From Pseudomonas sp. Root71 (GTDB lineage: Bacteria; Pseudomonadota; Gammaproteobacteria; Pseudomonadales; Pseudomonadaceae): a stretch of 64,000 bases of DNA. Both the position numbers and the translations under genes were made by a program. The notes under the pieces are model-generated. The model did no database searches. It was not told the origin of the DNA and saw nothing but the letters and a program-made list of their open reading frames with translations. Below are positions 1 through 7,734 of this stretch, piece by piece. The stretch covers positions 420,753 through 484,752 of the forward strand of contig NZ_LMHY01000012.1 of the NCBI RefSeq assembly GCF_001429045.1, given 5' to 3'. Numbering within the stretch: position 1 is the first letter of the stretch; every line of letters begins with the position of its first letter.

Positions 1-183
1 AATTCCCTCAATGGTCATGAAAGTGTCGGCATTATGCCCCAAGGTGTCACAGCTTGTGCCGTGCGCAGGCATTCTGATCGGCTATTTTTTTACCGACGGT
101 AGGCGTGGTGGCCCAGAGAGTCAGGCAATCGGCGGCTTAAACTGCTAAAGTGCCGCCCGTTATTACTTAAGAGGATTGTTCCA

Positions 184-528
184 ATGGCGACTAACCGTTC
201 CCAGCGTCTGCGCAAAAAACTGTGCGTCGATGAATTTCAAGAGCTGGGTTTCGAACTGAACCTGGATTTCAAAGAAGATTTGGCTGATGAAGCCATTGAT
301 GCTTTCCTCGACGCGTTCCTCAAAGAAGCCATGGAAGCCAACGGTCTGGGTTATGTTGGCGGCGACGACTACGGTCTGGTTTGCCTGCAGAAGCGTGGCT
401 CGGTCAGCGCTGAACAGCGCGCTGCCGTTGAAGCCTGGCTCAAAGGCCGCACCGAGCTGACCAGCGTTGAAGTCAGCCCGCTGCTGGACGTCTGGTACCC
501 GGAAAAGCCGATCAATCCGGTAGCTTGA
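184..528 (+). CDS. yggL: YggL family 50S ribosome-binding protein
   Basis: A 114-residue acidic protein of the YggL (DUF469) family. It begins with a short basic stretch (MATNRSQRLRKKLCVDEF) and continues with the acidic helix and the GGDDYGLVC segment characteristic of the family. E. coli YggL has been linked to the large ribosomal subunit; the physiological role is poorly defined. The start is supported by AAGAGGA about 8 bases upstream of ATG. The gene stands alone and ends in a strong terminator shared with the convergent benE-type gene. The 183 bases before it hold no recognisable gene, only its upstream region. Confidence 0.9.
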   Translation: MATNRSQRLRKKLCVDEFQELGFELNLDFKEDLADEAIDAFLDAFLKEAMEANGLGYVGGDDYGLVCLQKRGSVSAEQRAAVEAWLKGRTELTSVEVSPLLDVWYPEKPINPVA

Positions 529-537
529 TGTTCCAGT

Positions 538-572
538 AAAAACGGCGACCCAAGGGTCGCCGTTTTTTTTGG
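538..572. terminator. bidirectional rho-independent terminator between yggL and the BenE-type gene
   Basis: Perfect stem GGCGACCC/GGGTCGCC with an AAGG-type loop, flanked by A5 on the left and T8 on the right, so it can work for both convergent genes. Confidence 0.9.
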
Positions 573-588
573 CCCGGTTTTGTGTATT

Positions 589-1779
589 TCAGGCCTTGCG
601 CCAGTTCAGAATCACCAGCGTCACCACCCCGGCGACAATCCCCCAGAACGCCGAGCCGATGGAAAACAGCGTCAGCCCCGATGCCGTGACCATGAAGGTG
701 ATCAGCGCCGCTTCACGTTCCTTCACTTCGCTCATGGCGATGCTCAAGCCGTTGATAATCGAGCCGAACAGCGCCAGCGCCGCAATCGACAACACCAGTT
801 CCTTGGGCAGCGCGGCAAACAACGCCGCGAGCGTCGCACCGAACACGCCGGCGATCCCGTAGAAAATCCCGCACCAGACCGCAGCGGTATAGCGCTTGTT
901 GCGATCCTCATGGGCGTGCGGTCCGGTGCAGATCGCTGCGCTGATCGCCGCGAGGTTGATCCCGTGGGAGCCGAACGGTGCCAGCAGCAAACTGGCGATG
1001 CCGGTGGTGGTGATCAGAGGCGAGGCGGGCACCGTGTAACCATCGGCGCGCAATACGGCGATACCGGGCATGTTTTGTGAAGTCATGGCGACGACAAACA
1101 GCGGGATGCCGATGCTGATGGTTGCCGCCAGGGAGAAGTGCGGCGTGGTCCAGACCGGCGTGGCCACTTCCAGGTGGAAATCGCTGAAGTCCAGCAGCCC
1201 CATGAAGCCTGACAATGCCGTGCCGATCAGCAATGCCGCCAGCACCGCATAGCGCGGCGACAGGCGCTTGACCACCAGATAAGTGACGAACATCCCCAGT
1301 ACCAGGGCGGTGCGGTGTTGTGCCGCGACGAAAATCTCGCTGCCGATCTTGAACAAAATCCCCGCCAGCAGGGCGGCGGCCAGGGAGGCCGGAATCTTTT
1401 TCACCAGTCGTTCGAAGCTGCCGGTCATCCCGCAAATCGTCACCAGCACCGCGCAGGTGATGTAGGCGCCAATGGCCTCGCCGTAAGACACGCCGCCGAG
1501 ACTGGTGATCAGCAGTGCGGCGCCGGGGGTCGACCAGGCAATGGTGATCGGCGTGCGATAGCGCAGTGACAGGCCGATGGAGCACACCGCCATGCCGATC
1601 GAGATGGCCCAGATCCACGAAGAAATCTGCCCGCTGCTGAGGCCCGCGGCTTGCCCGGCCTGGAACATCAGCACCAGGGAGCTGGTGTAGCCGGTCATCA
1701 TGGCGATGAAGCCGGCGACGATGGCCGAGGGCGAGGTGTCGGCCAGCGGGCGGATTTGCGTGTGGGTGGCGTCGTTCAT
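589..1779 (-). CDS. benE: BenE family benzoate/H+ symporter-like permease
   Basis: A 396-residue polytopic inner-membrane protein with about 12 hydrophobic segments. It matches the BenE family (benzoate/H+ symport) in length and in segments such as STPGAALLITS and APFGSHGINLAAISAAICTG. AGGAAC lies about 11 bases upstream of the ATG. The neighbourhood is purine catabolism, not benzoate degradation: no ben or cat genes are present, so the benzoate substrate is family-based only. It is divergent from a GntR regulator that may control it. A REPIN lies between the two genes. Confidence 0.8.
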   Translation of the reverse strand: MNDATHTQIRPLADTSPSAIVAGFIAMMTGYTSSLVLMFQAGQAAGLSSGQISSWIWAISIGMAVCSIGLSLRYRTPITIAWSTPGAALLITSLGGVSYGEAIGAYITCAVLVTICGMTGSFERLVKKIPASLAAALLAGILFKIGSEIFVAAQHRTALVLGMFVTYLVVKRLSPRYAVLAALLIGTALSGFMGLLDFSDFHLEVATPVWTTPHFSLAATISIGIPLFVVAMTSQNMPGIAVLRADGYTVPASPLITTTGIASLLLAPFGSHGINLAAISAAICTGPHAHEDRNKRYTAAVWCGIFYGIAGVFGATLAALFAALPKELVLSIAALALFGSIINGLSIAMSEVKEREAALITFMVTASGLTLFSIGSAFWGIVAGVVTLVILNWRKA

Positions 1780-1830
1780 GACGGTGGTGTTCCTTTTACA
1801 GATGAAGATGTCCGCAGCAACGCTGCACTC

Positions 1831-1920
1831 TGTGGGAGCGGGCTTGCTCGCGAAGAGGACGTGTCAGTCAATATTGATTTAGCTGACAGACCGCATTCGC
1901 GAGCAAGCCCGCTCCCACAG
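1831..1920. repeat. REPIN, GTGGGAGCGGGCTTGCTCGC family, forward then reverse copy
   Basis: Two inverted copies of the 24-base REP unit (TGTGGGAGCGGGCTTGCTCG and its complement), about 40 bases apart, in the gap between the benE-type gene and the GntR regulator. The same unit recurs at 5233, 22371, 42153, 49096, 51070 and 52413. Confidence 0.9.
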
Positions 1921-2030
1921 GAATTACGTTACGAAGGCGGATTCTGCGAACAAGCCTAAACTCAAAAGTAATAAGGCGTTGCGATACAGCCGAGGCAACA
2001 TTCAGCCGTACAGTCGTGTTGCCACCTTCC

Positions 2031-2042
2031 ATTGTGTACAAT
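2031..2042. promoter_or_regulatory. candidate GntR/FCD operator
   Basis: Perfect inverted repeat ATTGT-GT-ACAAT about 92 bases upstream of the GntR gene at 2135. FCD-type GntR regulators commonly bind TTGTNNACAA-like palindromes, so autoregulation and control of the divergent permease are plausible. Inference from one site. Confidence 0.4.
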
Positions 2043-2134
2043 CGCAGTGTTTTTTACGCGATACTTGCCAGCGACCCACTGTGCCGTATTACAGTCGCGG
2101 TCAATTCGCCGCAGTTCTTCCGACTCGAGTGCCC

Positions 2135-2899
2135 ATGAACGAACAGTTGCAACCCCTAAAGAAACAACCGCGAGCAGGCAAAGCCGGCCGCAGCGGTACC
2201 CAGGACGATATTGTCTACGCGCATATCTTCGAGGCCATCCTCGAACAGCGTCTGGCGCCCGGCACCAAGTTGAGCGAAGAAGCGCTGGGGGAAATTTTCG
2301 GGGTCAGCCGCACCATCATTCGCCGTGCCTTGTCGCGCCTGGCCCATGAAGGCGTGGTGCTGCTTCGTCCGAATCGTGGCGCCGTGGTCGCCAGCCCGAG
2401 CGTCGAAGAAGCCCGCCAGGTGTTCATGGCCCGCCGTCTGGTGGAGCGAGCGATCACTGAGCTGGCCGTTCAGCACGCGACCGCCGAGCAGATTGCCGAA
2501 TTGCGCCAGATGGTCAACGACGAACGCGACAGCTTCTCCCGTGGCGATCGTGGCGCCGGCATCCGCCTGTCGGGTGAATTCCACCTGAAACTGGCCGAAG
2601 CTGCGAAAAACGCGCCGCTGATCAGTTTCCAGCGCAGCCTGGTGTCCCAGACGTCGCTGATCATTGCCCAGTACGAAAGCGGCAACCGTTCCCATTGCTC
2701 CTACGACGAGCACACCCAGTTGATCGACGCCATCGAAAAGCGCGACGCTGAACTGGCGGTGAACCTGATGATGCATCATATGGATCACATCGACAGCAAG
2801 CTCAACCTCGACGAGGAAAGTGCTTCGGATGATCTGCATGCGGTGTTCTCGCATTTGTTGCAGACCAAGAAGCCGGGGCGATCGACCGCGAAGCTCTGA
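2135..2899 (+). CDS. GntR family transcriptional regulator (FCD domain)
   Basis: A 254-residue regulator. An N-terminal winged helix (residues ~25-90, with GEIFGVSRTIIRRALSRLA as the recognition region) precedes an all-helical FCD effector domain with the typical metal/ligand histidines (FHLKLAE, HMDHID). The frame is open upstream to 1979, but that extension is low-complexity, covers the promoter-like palindrome and does not resemble GntR proteins, so ATG 2135 (MNEQLQPLKK) is chosen. It sits next to guaD/xdh and the BenE-type permease, so control of purine uptake or breakdown is likely but not shown. Confidence 0.82.
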   Translation: MNEQLQPLKKQPRAGKAGRSGTQDDIVYAHIFEAILEQRLAPGTKLSEEALGEIFGVSRTIIRRALSRLAHEGVVLLRPNRGAVVASPSVEEARQVFMARRLVERAITELAVQHATAEQIAELRQMVNDERDSFSRGDRGAGIRLSGEFHLKLAEAAKNAPLISFQRSLVSQTSLIIAQYESGNRSHCSYDEHTQLIDAIEKRDAELAVNLMMHHMDHIDSKLNLDEESASDDLHAVFSHLLQTKKPGRSTAKL

Positions 2900-2902
2900 T
2901 AG

Positions 2903-2981
2903 AAAAAGATCGCAGCCTTCGGCAGCTCCTACAAGGGTGTGCGTACACCTGTAGGAGCTGCCGAAGGCTGCGATCTTTTTT
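2903..2981. repeat. REPIN, GTAGGAGCTGCCGAAGGCTG family
   Basis: Inverted pair of the unit GTAGGAGCTGCCGAAGGCTG followed by CGATCTTTTT, between the converging ends of the GntR gene and guaD. The A- and T-runs at its outer ends could also make it act as a terminator in both directions. Same family at 17178, 18498, 24270, 25573, 28579 and 32034. Confidence 0.9.
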
Positions 2982-2989
2982 CAGGCAAT

Positions 2990-3028
2990 AAAAATCCCCC
3001 GGGCTGAAAAGCGCCGGGGGATTTTTTT
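2990..3028 (-). terminator. terminator of the xdhABC-guaD operon
   Basis: Stem ATCCCCCGG/CCGGGGGAT with a short loop. On the minus strand it is followed by a T-run, just downstream of guaD. Confidence 0.85.
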
Positions 3029-3043
3029 ATGCCCGCAAAAAAA

Positions 3044-4348
3044 CTAGCGCTGATGCACCAGATTTCCCGCCGCATACGTCTGCTGAACAGTCCGGTCATC
3101 CCCCAGGGTCATCAACACAAACAACGTTTCGGCGATGTTGTTGGCCTGCTTCAGGCGATAGCTCAGCAGTGGCGTGGCGTGGTAGTCCAGCACCAGGAAG
3201 TCGGCGTCGGTGCCCGGTTGCAGGGTACCGATCCTGTCTTCCAGGCGCAGTGCGCGGGCGCCGCCGAGGGTGGCCAGGTACAGCGACTTGAACGGGCTCA
3301 GGCGTGCACCTTGCAGTTGCATCACTTTGTAGGCTTCGTTGAGGGTTTGCAGCAGCGAGAAACTGGTGCCGCCGCCCACATCGGTACCGATGCCGACATT
3401 GAGCTTGTGCTTCTCGGCCATCGGCAGGTTGAACAGGCCGCTGCCGAGGAAGAAGTTCGAGGTCGGGCAGAACGAGATGGCCGAGCCGGTTTCCGCCAGT
3501 CGCGCGCACTCGTCATCGCACAGGTGCACGCCGTGGGCGAACACCGAGCGCTCGCCGAGCAACTGGTAGTGGTCGTAGACGTCCAGGTAGCCCTTGCGCT
3601 CCGGGAACAGCTCCTTGACCCACTCGATTTCCTTGAGGTTTTCGCTGATGTGGGTCTGCATGTACAGATCCGGGTATTCGGTCAGTAACTGGCCGGCCAG
3701 GGTCAGCTGTTCCGGGGTGCTGGTCGGTGCGAAGCGTGGGGTGACCGCGTAGTGCAGGCGACCCTTGCCGTGCCAGCGTTCGATCAGCGCCTTGCTTTCG
3801 ACGTAGCTGGATTCGGCGGTGTCGGTCAGGTAGTCCGGGGCGTTGCGGTCCATCATCACCTTGCCGGCGATCATCCGCAGGTCGAGCTGTTCGGCGGCTT
3901 CGAAGAACGAGTTCACCGATTGCGGGTGCACGCTGCCGAATACCAGCGCAGTGGTGGTGCCGTTGCGCAGCAGTTCCTTGATGAAAATGTCCGCGACCTG
4001 ATCGGCGTGGGCCTTGTCGGCGAACTGGCTTTCGCACGGGAAGGTGTAGGTGTTGAGCCAGTCCAGCAATTGCTCGCCGTAGGCGCCGACCATGCCGGTT
4101 TGCGGCAGGTGGATGTGGGTGTCGATGAAGCCGGGGGTGATCAGTGCGTCCTGGTAGTGGGTGATTTCGACGTCAGCCGCCAGGGTCGGCAGCAATTCGC
4201 TGGCGTGGCCCAGGGTGCTGATCTGGCCGTTATCCACAACCAGCAAGCCGTCTTCGAAATACTCGTAGGAGGCTTCGATGCCCACGACGGCTGGGTCGGC
4301 GATGCTGTGCAGGATGGCGGCGCGGTAAGCTTTGCGAGTCAAAGGCAT
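3044..4348 (-). CDS. guaD: guanine deaminase
   Basis: A 434-residue amidohydrolase converting guanine to xanthine, which feeds xanthine dehydrogenase. Metal-site and family motifs are visible: DTHIHLPQTGMVGAYGEQLL near residue 80, HISENLKEIEW, FAHGVHLCDDE and GIGTDVGGGTSFSLL. The frame is open to a TTG at 4360, but ATG 4348 gives the conventional N-terminus and follows the xdhC stop by a few bases. It is the last gene of the xdhA-xdhB-xdhC-guaD operon and is followed by a strong terminator. Confidence 0.95.
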   Translation of the reverse strand: MPLTRKAYRAAILHSIADPAVVGIEASYEYFEDGLLVVDNGQISTLGHASELLPTLAADVEITHYQDALITPGFIDTHIHLPQTGMVGAYGEQLLDWLNTYTFPCESQFADKAHADQVADIFIKELLRNGTTTALVFGSVHPQSVNSFFEAAEQLDLRMIAGKVMMDRNAPDYLTDTAESSYVESKALIERWHGKGRLHYAVTPRFAPTSTPEQLTLAGQLLTEYPDLYMQTHISENLKEIEWVKELFPERKGYLDVYDHYQLLGERSVFAHGVHLCDDECARLAETGSAISFCPTSNFFLGSGLFNLPMAEKHKLNVGIGTDVGGGTSFSLLQTLNEAYKVMQLQGARLSPFKSLYLATLGGARALRLEDRIGTLQPGTDADFLVLDYHATPLLSYRLKQANNIAETLFVLMTLGDDRTVQQTYAAGNLVHQR

Positions 4349-4356
4349 GTGAGTTC

Positions 4357-5199
4357 TCAATTGGAGGCTTGACTGCGGCGTGACGCAGGCAGCAGTTTGG
4401 CAATCGATCCGGCGCTGGCGGTGTGCTGACCGAAGTTCGCGTTATAGGTGGCGATGATTTCGCCGGCGATGGAGATGGCGATTTCCACAGGCAGCTTGCC
4501 TTTGACTTCGCCGATGCCCATCGGGCAGCGCATGCGTTGCACGACGCTGTTGTCGAAACCGCGGTCGCGCAGGCGATGTTCGAACTTCACCCGTTTGGTC
4601 TTCGAACCGATCAGGCCGAAGTAGGCGAAGTCGTTGCGCTTGAGGATCGCGGCGGTCAGTTCGAGGTCGAGCTGGTGGTTGTGGGTCATCACGATGCAGT
4701 AGCTGCCGGCCGGCAGGTCATCGATTTCATCCACCGGTTCTTCGCTGACGATCTTGCGCACGCCATGGGGGATCTGCTCGGGGAACTCATCTTCCCGCGA
4801 ATCGATCCAGCGAACCCGGCAGGGCAGGCTGGCCAACAGTGGCACCAGGGCGCGGCCAACGTGGCCGGCACCGAACACGGCGATCTGCGCTTGAACCTGG
4901 CCCATCGGTTCGAACAGCAAAACGGTTGCACCACCGCAGCATTGGCCAAGGCTGGCACCGAGGCTGAAACGCTCCAGATGGGTGTCCTGCTTGCCGCTGG
5001 CGAGCATCTCGCGGGCGATCTTCATGGCCTTGTATTCCAGGTGCCCGCCACCGATGGTGTCGAAGCTCTGGTTCGCACTGATGACCATCTTCGAGCCAGC
5101 GTTGCGCGGCGTCGAGCCGAGCTCTTCGATGATGGTGACCAGCACGCAGGGCTCACCCCGGTTTTGCAGGTCGGCGAGGGCGTCGATCCAGTTGTACAT
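4357..5199 (-). CDS. xdhC: xanthine dehydrogenase accessory protein XdhC
   Basis: A 280-residue XdhC/CoxI-type chaperone that inserts the sulfurated molybdenum cofactor into XdhB. The N-terminal XdhC domain carries GGGHLEYKAM. A Rossmann-type domain follows with FGAGHVGRALVPLL near residue 110. ATG 5199 is chosen because GAGGTG lies about 9 bases upstream; the longer frame (to 5259) simply translates a REP element (MWERACSRW) and is not real coding sequence. It lies between xdhB and guaD in one operon. Confidence 0.93.
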   Translation of the reverse strand: MYNWIDALADLQNRGEPCVLVTIIEELGSTPRNAGSKMVISANQSFDTIGGGHLEYKAMKIAREMLASGKQDTHLERFSLGASLGQCCGGATVLLFEPMGQVQAQIAVFGAGHVGRALVPLLASLPCRVRWIDSREDEFPEQIPHGVRKIVSEEPVDEIDDLPAGSYCIVMTHNHQLDLELTAAILKRNDFAYFGLIGSKTKRVKFEHRLRDRGFDNSVVQRMRCPMGIGEVKGKLPVEIAISIAGEIIATYNANFGQHTASAGSIAKLLPASRRSQASN

Positions 5200-5232
5200 G
5201 TTCACCTCGACATCTGTGTGTCTGTTAGTCCG

Positions 5233-5320
5233 CCATCGCGAGCAAGCTCGCTCCCACATTGGATTTGTACAGGTCCATCAGTCAGCACATAACCCTGTGG
5301 GAGCGAGCTTGCTCGCGATA
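5233..5320. repeat. REPIN inside the xdh operon, reverse then forward copy
   Basis: Two copies of the GTGGGAGCGAGCTTGCTCGC variant facing away from each other, filling most of the 135-base gap between xdhB and xdhC. The orientation is the reverse of the pair at 1831. Confidence 0.88.
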
Positions 5321-5334
5321 GCCGCACCTCGGTC

Positions 5335-7734
5335 TTAGAGCGAAGCCATCTCGGTCTCAGCCCCGACAGCTTTTGCCGCCTTCAACTGGCGCATCTGCTC
5401 ACAGCCCCACAACACTCGCTCCGGGGTTGCCGGGGCGTCGATTTTCGGTTGATGTCTGTAATCGCCCAGGCTCGCCACGGCGTCCTTGATCGCACACCAC
5501 GAGGCGATACCGAGCATGAACGGCGGCTCGCCCACGGCCTTGGAGTGGAACACCGTGTCTTCCGGGTTCTTGCGGTTCTCTACCAGCTTGACCCGCAGGT
5601 CCAGCGGCATGTCCGCCACGGCCGGGATCTTGTAGCTGGCCGGGCCGTTGGTCATCAGCTTGCCCTTGTTGTTCCACACCAGCTCTTCCATGGTCAGCCA
5701 GCCCATGCCCTGGATGAAACCGCCCTCGACCTGGCCGATGTCGATGGCCGGGTTCAGCGAGGCGCCGACGTCGTGGAGGATGTCGGTGCGCAGCATCTTG
5801 TATTCGCCGGTCAGGGTGTCGACCAGCACTTCGCAGCACGCGGCGCCGAAGGCGTAGTAGTAGAACGGCCGACCACGGGCCTGGCTGCGGTCGTAGTAGA
5901 TTTTCGGGGTCTTGTAGAAGCCGGTGCTCGACAGCGACACCTGGGCAAAGTACGCCTGCTGGATCAGTGCTTCGAAGGTCAGGATGTGATCGCGGACCCG
6001 TACGTGGCCGTTGTGGAATTCCACGTCTTCTTCGCTGACCTTGTACTGGCGCGCCGCGAATTCCACCAGCCGTTGCTTGATGGTTTCGGCAGCGTTCTGC
6101 GCGGCCTTGCCGTTCAGGTCGGCACCGCTGGAAGCAGCGGTTGGCGAAGTGTTCGGCACTTTGTCAGTGTTGGTCGCGGTGATCTGCACGCGGTCCATTT
6201 CCACCTGGAACACTTCGGCCACGACCTGCGCGACCTTGGTGTTCAGGCCCTGGCCCATTTCGGTGCCGCCGTGGTTGAGGTGGATGCTGCCGTCGGTGTA
6301 GACGTGCACCAGGGCACCGGCCTGGTTGAGGAAGCTGGCGGTGAAGGAAATACCGAATTTCACCGGGGTCAGCGCCAGGCCTTTTTTCAGGATCGGGCTG
6401 TTGGCGTTGTAGCGACGAATCGCTTCGCGACGCTCGGCGTACTGGCTGCTTTCTTCGAGTTCGGCGGTCATCTCTTCGAGCATGTTGTGCTCGACGGTCT
6501 GGTAGTAGTGGGTGACGTTGCGCTCGGTCTTGCCGTAGTAGTTGGCCTTGCGCACGGCCAAAGGATCCAGGGCCAGATGGCGAGAAATGGCGTCCATCAC
6601 TTCTTCGATGGCGACCATGCCTTGCGGGCCGCCGAAACCACGGTAGGCAGTATTCGACGCGGTGTTGGTCTTGCAGCGGTGACCGTTGATGGTCGCATCG
6701 CCCAGGTAGTACGAGTTGTCCGAGTGGAACATCGCCCGGTCGACGATCGACGCCGACAGGTCAGGCGAGCAACCGCAGTTGCCGGCCAGCTCCAGGTTGA
6801 TGCCGTGCAGGCGGCCGGTGCTGTCGAAGCCGACGTCGTACTCGACATAGAACGGGTGACGCTTGCCGGTCATCAGCATGTCTTCGACCCGTGGCAGGCG
6901 CATCTTGGTCGGCTGGCCGGTGAGGTGCGCGATCACCGCGCACAGGCACGCCGGGCTGGCCGCCTGGGTTTCCTTGCCGCCGAAACCGCCGCCCATGCGA
7001 CGCATGTCGACGACGATCTTGTTCATCGACACGTCCAGCACTTCGGCCACCAGCTTCTGCACTTCGGTGGGGTTTTGCGTGGAGCAGTAGACGATCATGC
7101 CGCCGTCTTCGGTCGGCATCACCGAAGAGATCTGGGTTTCCAGGTAGAAGTGCTCCTGGCCGCCGATGTGCAGCGTGCCCTGGATGCGATGTTCGGCAGT
7201 GGCCAGCGCCGTGGCCGAATCGCCGCGTTGATGGGTGTGGCTGTCGAGTACGAAGTGGCGCTTGCGCAGGGCTTCGACCACGTCCAGCACAGGTTCCAGG
7301 TCTTCGTATTCGATGATCGCGGCCATGGCCGCCTTGCGCGCGGTTTCCAGATCTTTCGCCGCCACGGCGATCACCGGTTGACCAACGAACTGCACAGTGT
7401 CGATGGCCAGCAGCGGATCGCCCGGTAACAACGGGCCGATGTCTTTCAGGCCCGGTACGTCTTCGTGGGTGATGGCGATGCGCACGCCTTCGAAGGCGTA
7501 GCAGGGCGAGGTGTCGATGCTGATGATCCGGGCGTGGGCGCGGTCCGACATGCGCGCATAGACGTGCAACTGGTTCGCAAACTCCAGGCGGTCGTCGATG
7601 TATTGCGCCTCACCGGCCACATGCTTGGCGGCGCTGTCGTGCTTGACGCTGCGGCCGACACCGGTGGTCAGGTCCTTGGCGAACAGTTCAGCCAATTCGG
7701 CTTGGGTCTTCTCTACGGCGTGATGATTAGACAT
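5335..7734 (-). CDS. xdhB: xanthine dehydrogenase, molybdopterin-binding subunit
   Basis: The 799-residue large subunit that binds the molybdenum cofactor and oxidises hypoxanthine to xanthine and urate. Recognisable segments are GVGRSVKHDSAAKHVAGEA near the N-terminus, the MGGGFGGKET cofactor loop, AYRGFGGPQGM, and a C-terminal KAVGEPPFMLG carrying the conserved catalytic Glu. It overlaps the end of xdhA by 8 bases, indicating translational coupling; a REPIN separates it from xdhC. Length is normal for bacterial XdhB. Confidence 0.96.
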   Translation of the reverse strand: MSNHHAVEKTQAELAELFAKDLTTGVGRSVKHDSAAKHVAGEAQYIDDRLEFANQLHVYARMSDRAHARIISIDTSPCYAFEGVRIAITHEDVPGLKDIGPLLPGDPLLAIDTVQFVGQPVIAVAAKDLETARKAAMAAIIEYEDLEPVLDVVEALRKRHFVLDSHTHQRGDSATALATAEHRIQGTLHIGGQEHFYLETQISSVMPTEDGGMIVYCSTQNPTEVQKLVAEVLDVSMNKIVVDMRRMGGGFGGKETQAASPACLCAVIAHLTGQPTKMRLPRVEDMLMTGKRHPFYVEYDVGFDSTGRLHGINLELAGNCGCSPDLSASIVDRAMFHSDNSYYLGDATINGHRCKTNTASNTAYRGFGGPQGMVAIEEVMDAISRHLALDPLAVRKANYYGKTERNVTHYYQTVEHNMLEEMTAELEESSQYAERREAIRRYNANSPILKKGLALTPVKFGISFTASFLNQAGALVHVYTDGSIHLNHGGTEMGQGLNTKVAQVVAEVFQVEMDRVQITATNTDKVPNTSPTAASSGADLNGKAAQNAAETIKQRLVEFAARQYKVSEEDVEFHNGHVRVRDHILTFEALIQQAYFAQVSLSSTGFYKTPKIYYDRSQARGRPFYYYAFGAACCEVLVDTLTGEYKMLRTDILHDVGASLNPAIDIGQVEGGFIQGMGWLTMEELVWNNKGKLMTNGPASYKIPAVADMPLDLRVKLVENRKNPEDTVFHSKAVGEPPFMLGIASWCAIKDAVASLGDYRHQPKIDAPATPERVLWGCEQMRQLKAAKAVGAETEMASL

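Noticed and set aside
1..183. Possible gene end or small gene before yggL
   Set aside because: No frame with a credible start, ribosome site or homology; treated as the yggL upstream region.
1979..2134. N-terminal extension of the GntR regulator
   Set aside because: It would cover the ATTGTGTACAAT palindrome and gives a non-homologous, poorly structured N-terminus; ATG 2135 is better supported.
5200..5259. 20-residue N-terminal extension of XdhC
   Set aside because: It is a translated REP repeat (MWERACSRW); ATG 5199 has its own ribosome site.
5449..7428. 659-codon open frame antisense to xdhB
   Set aside because: Composition-driven antisense frame; no ribosome site, no domain, fully inside a well-supported gene.
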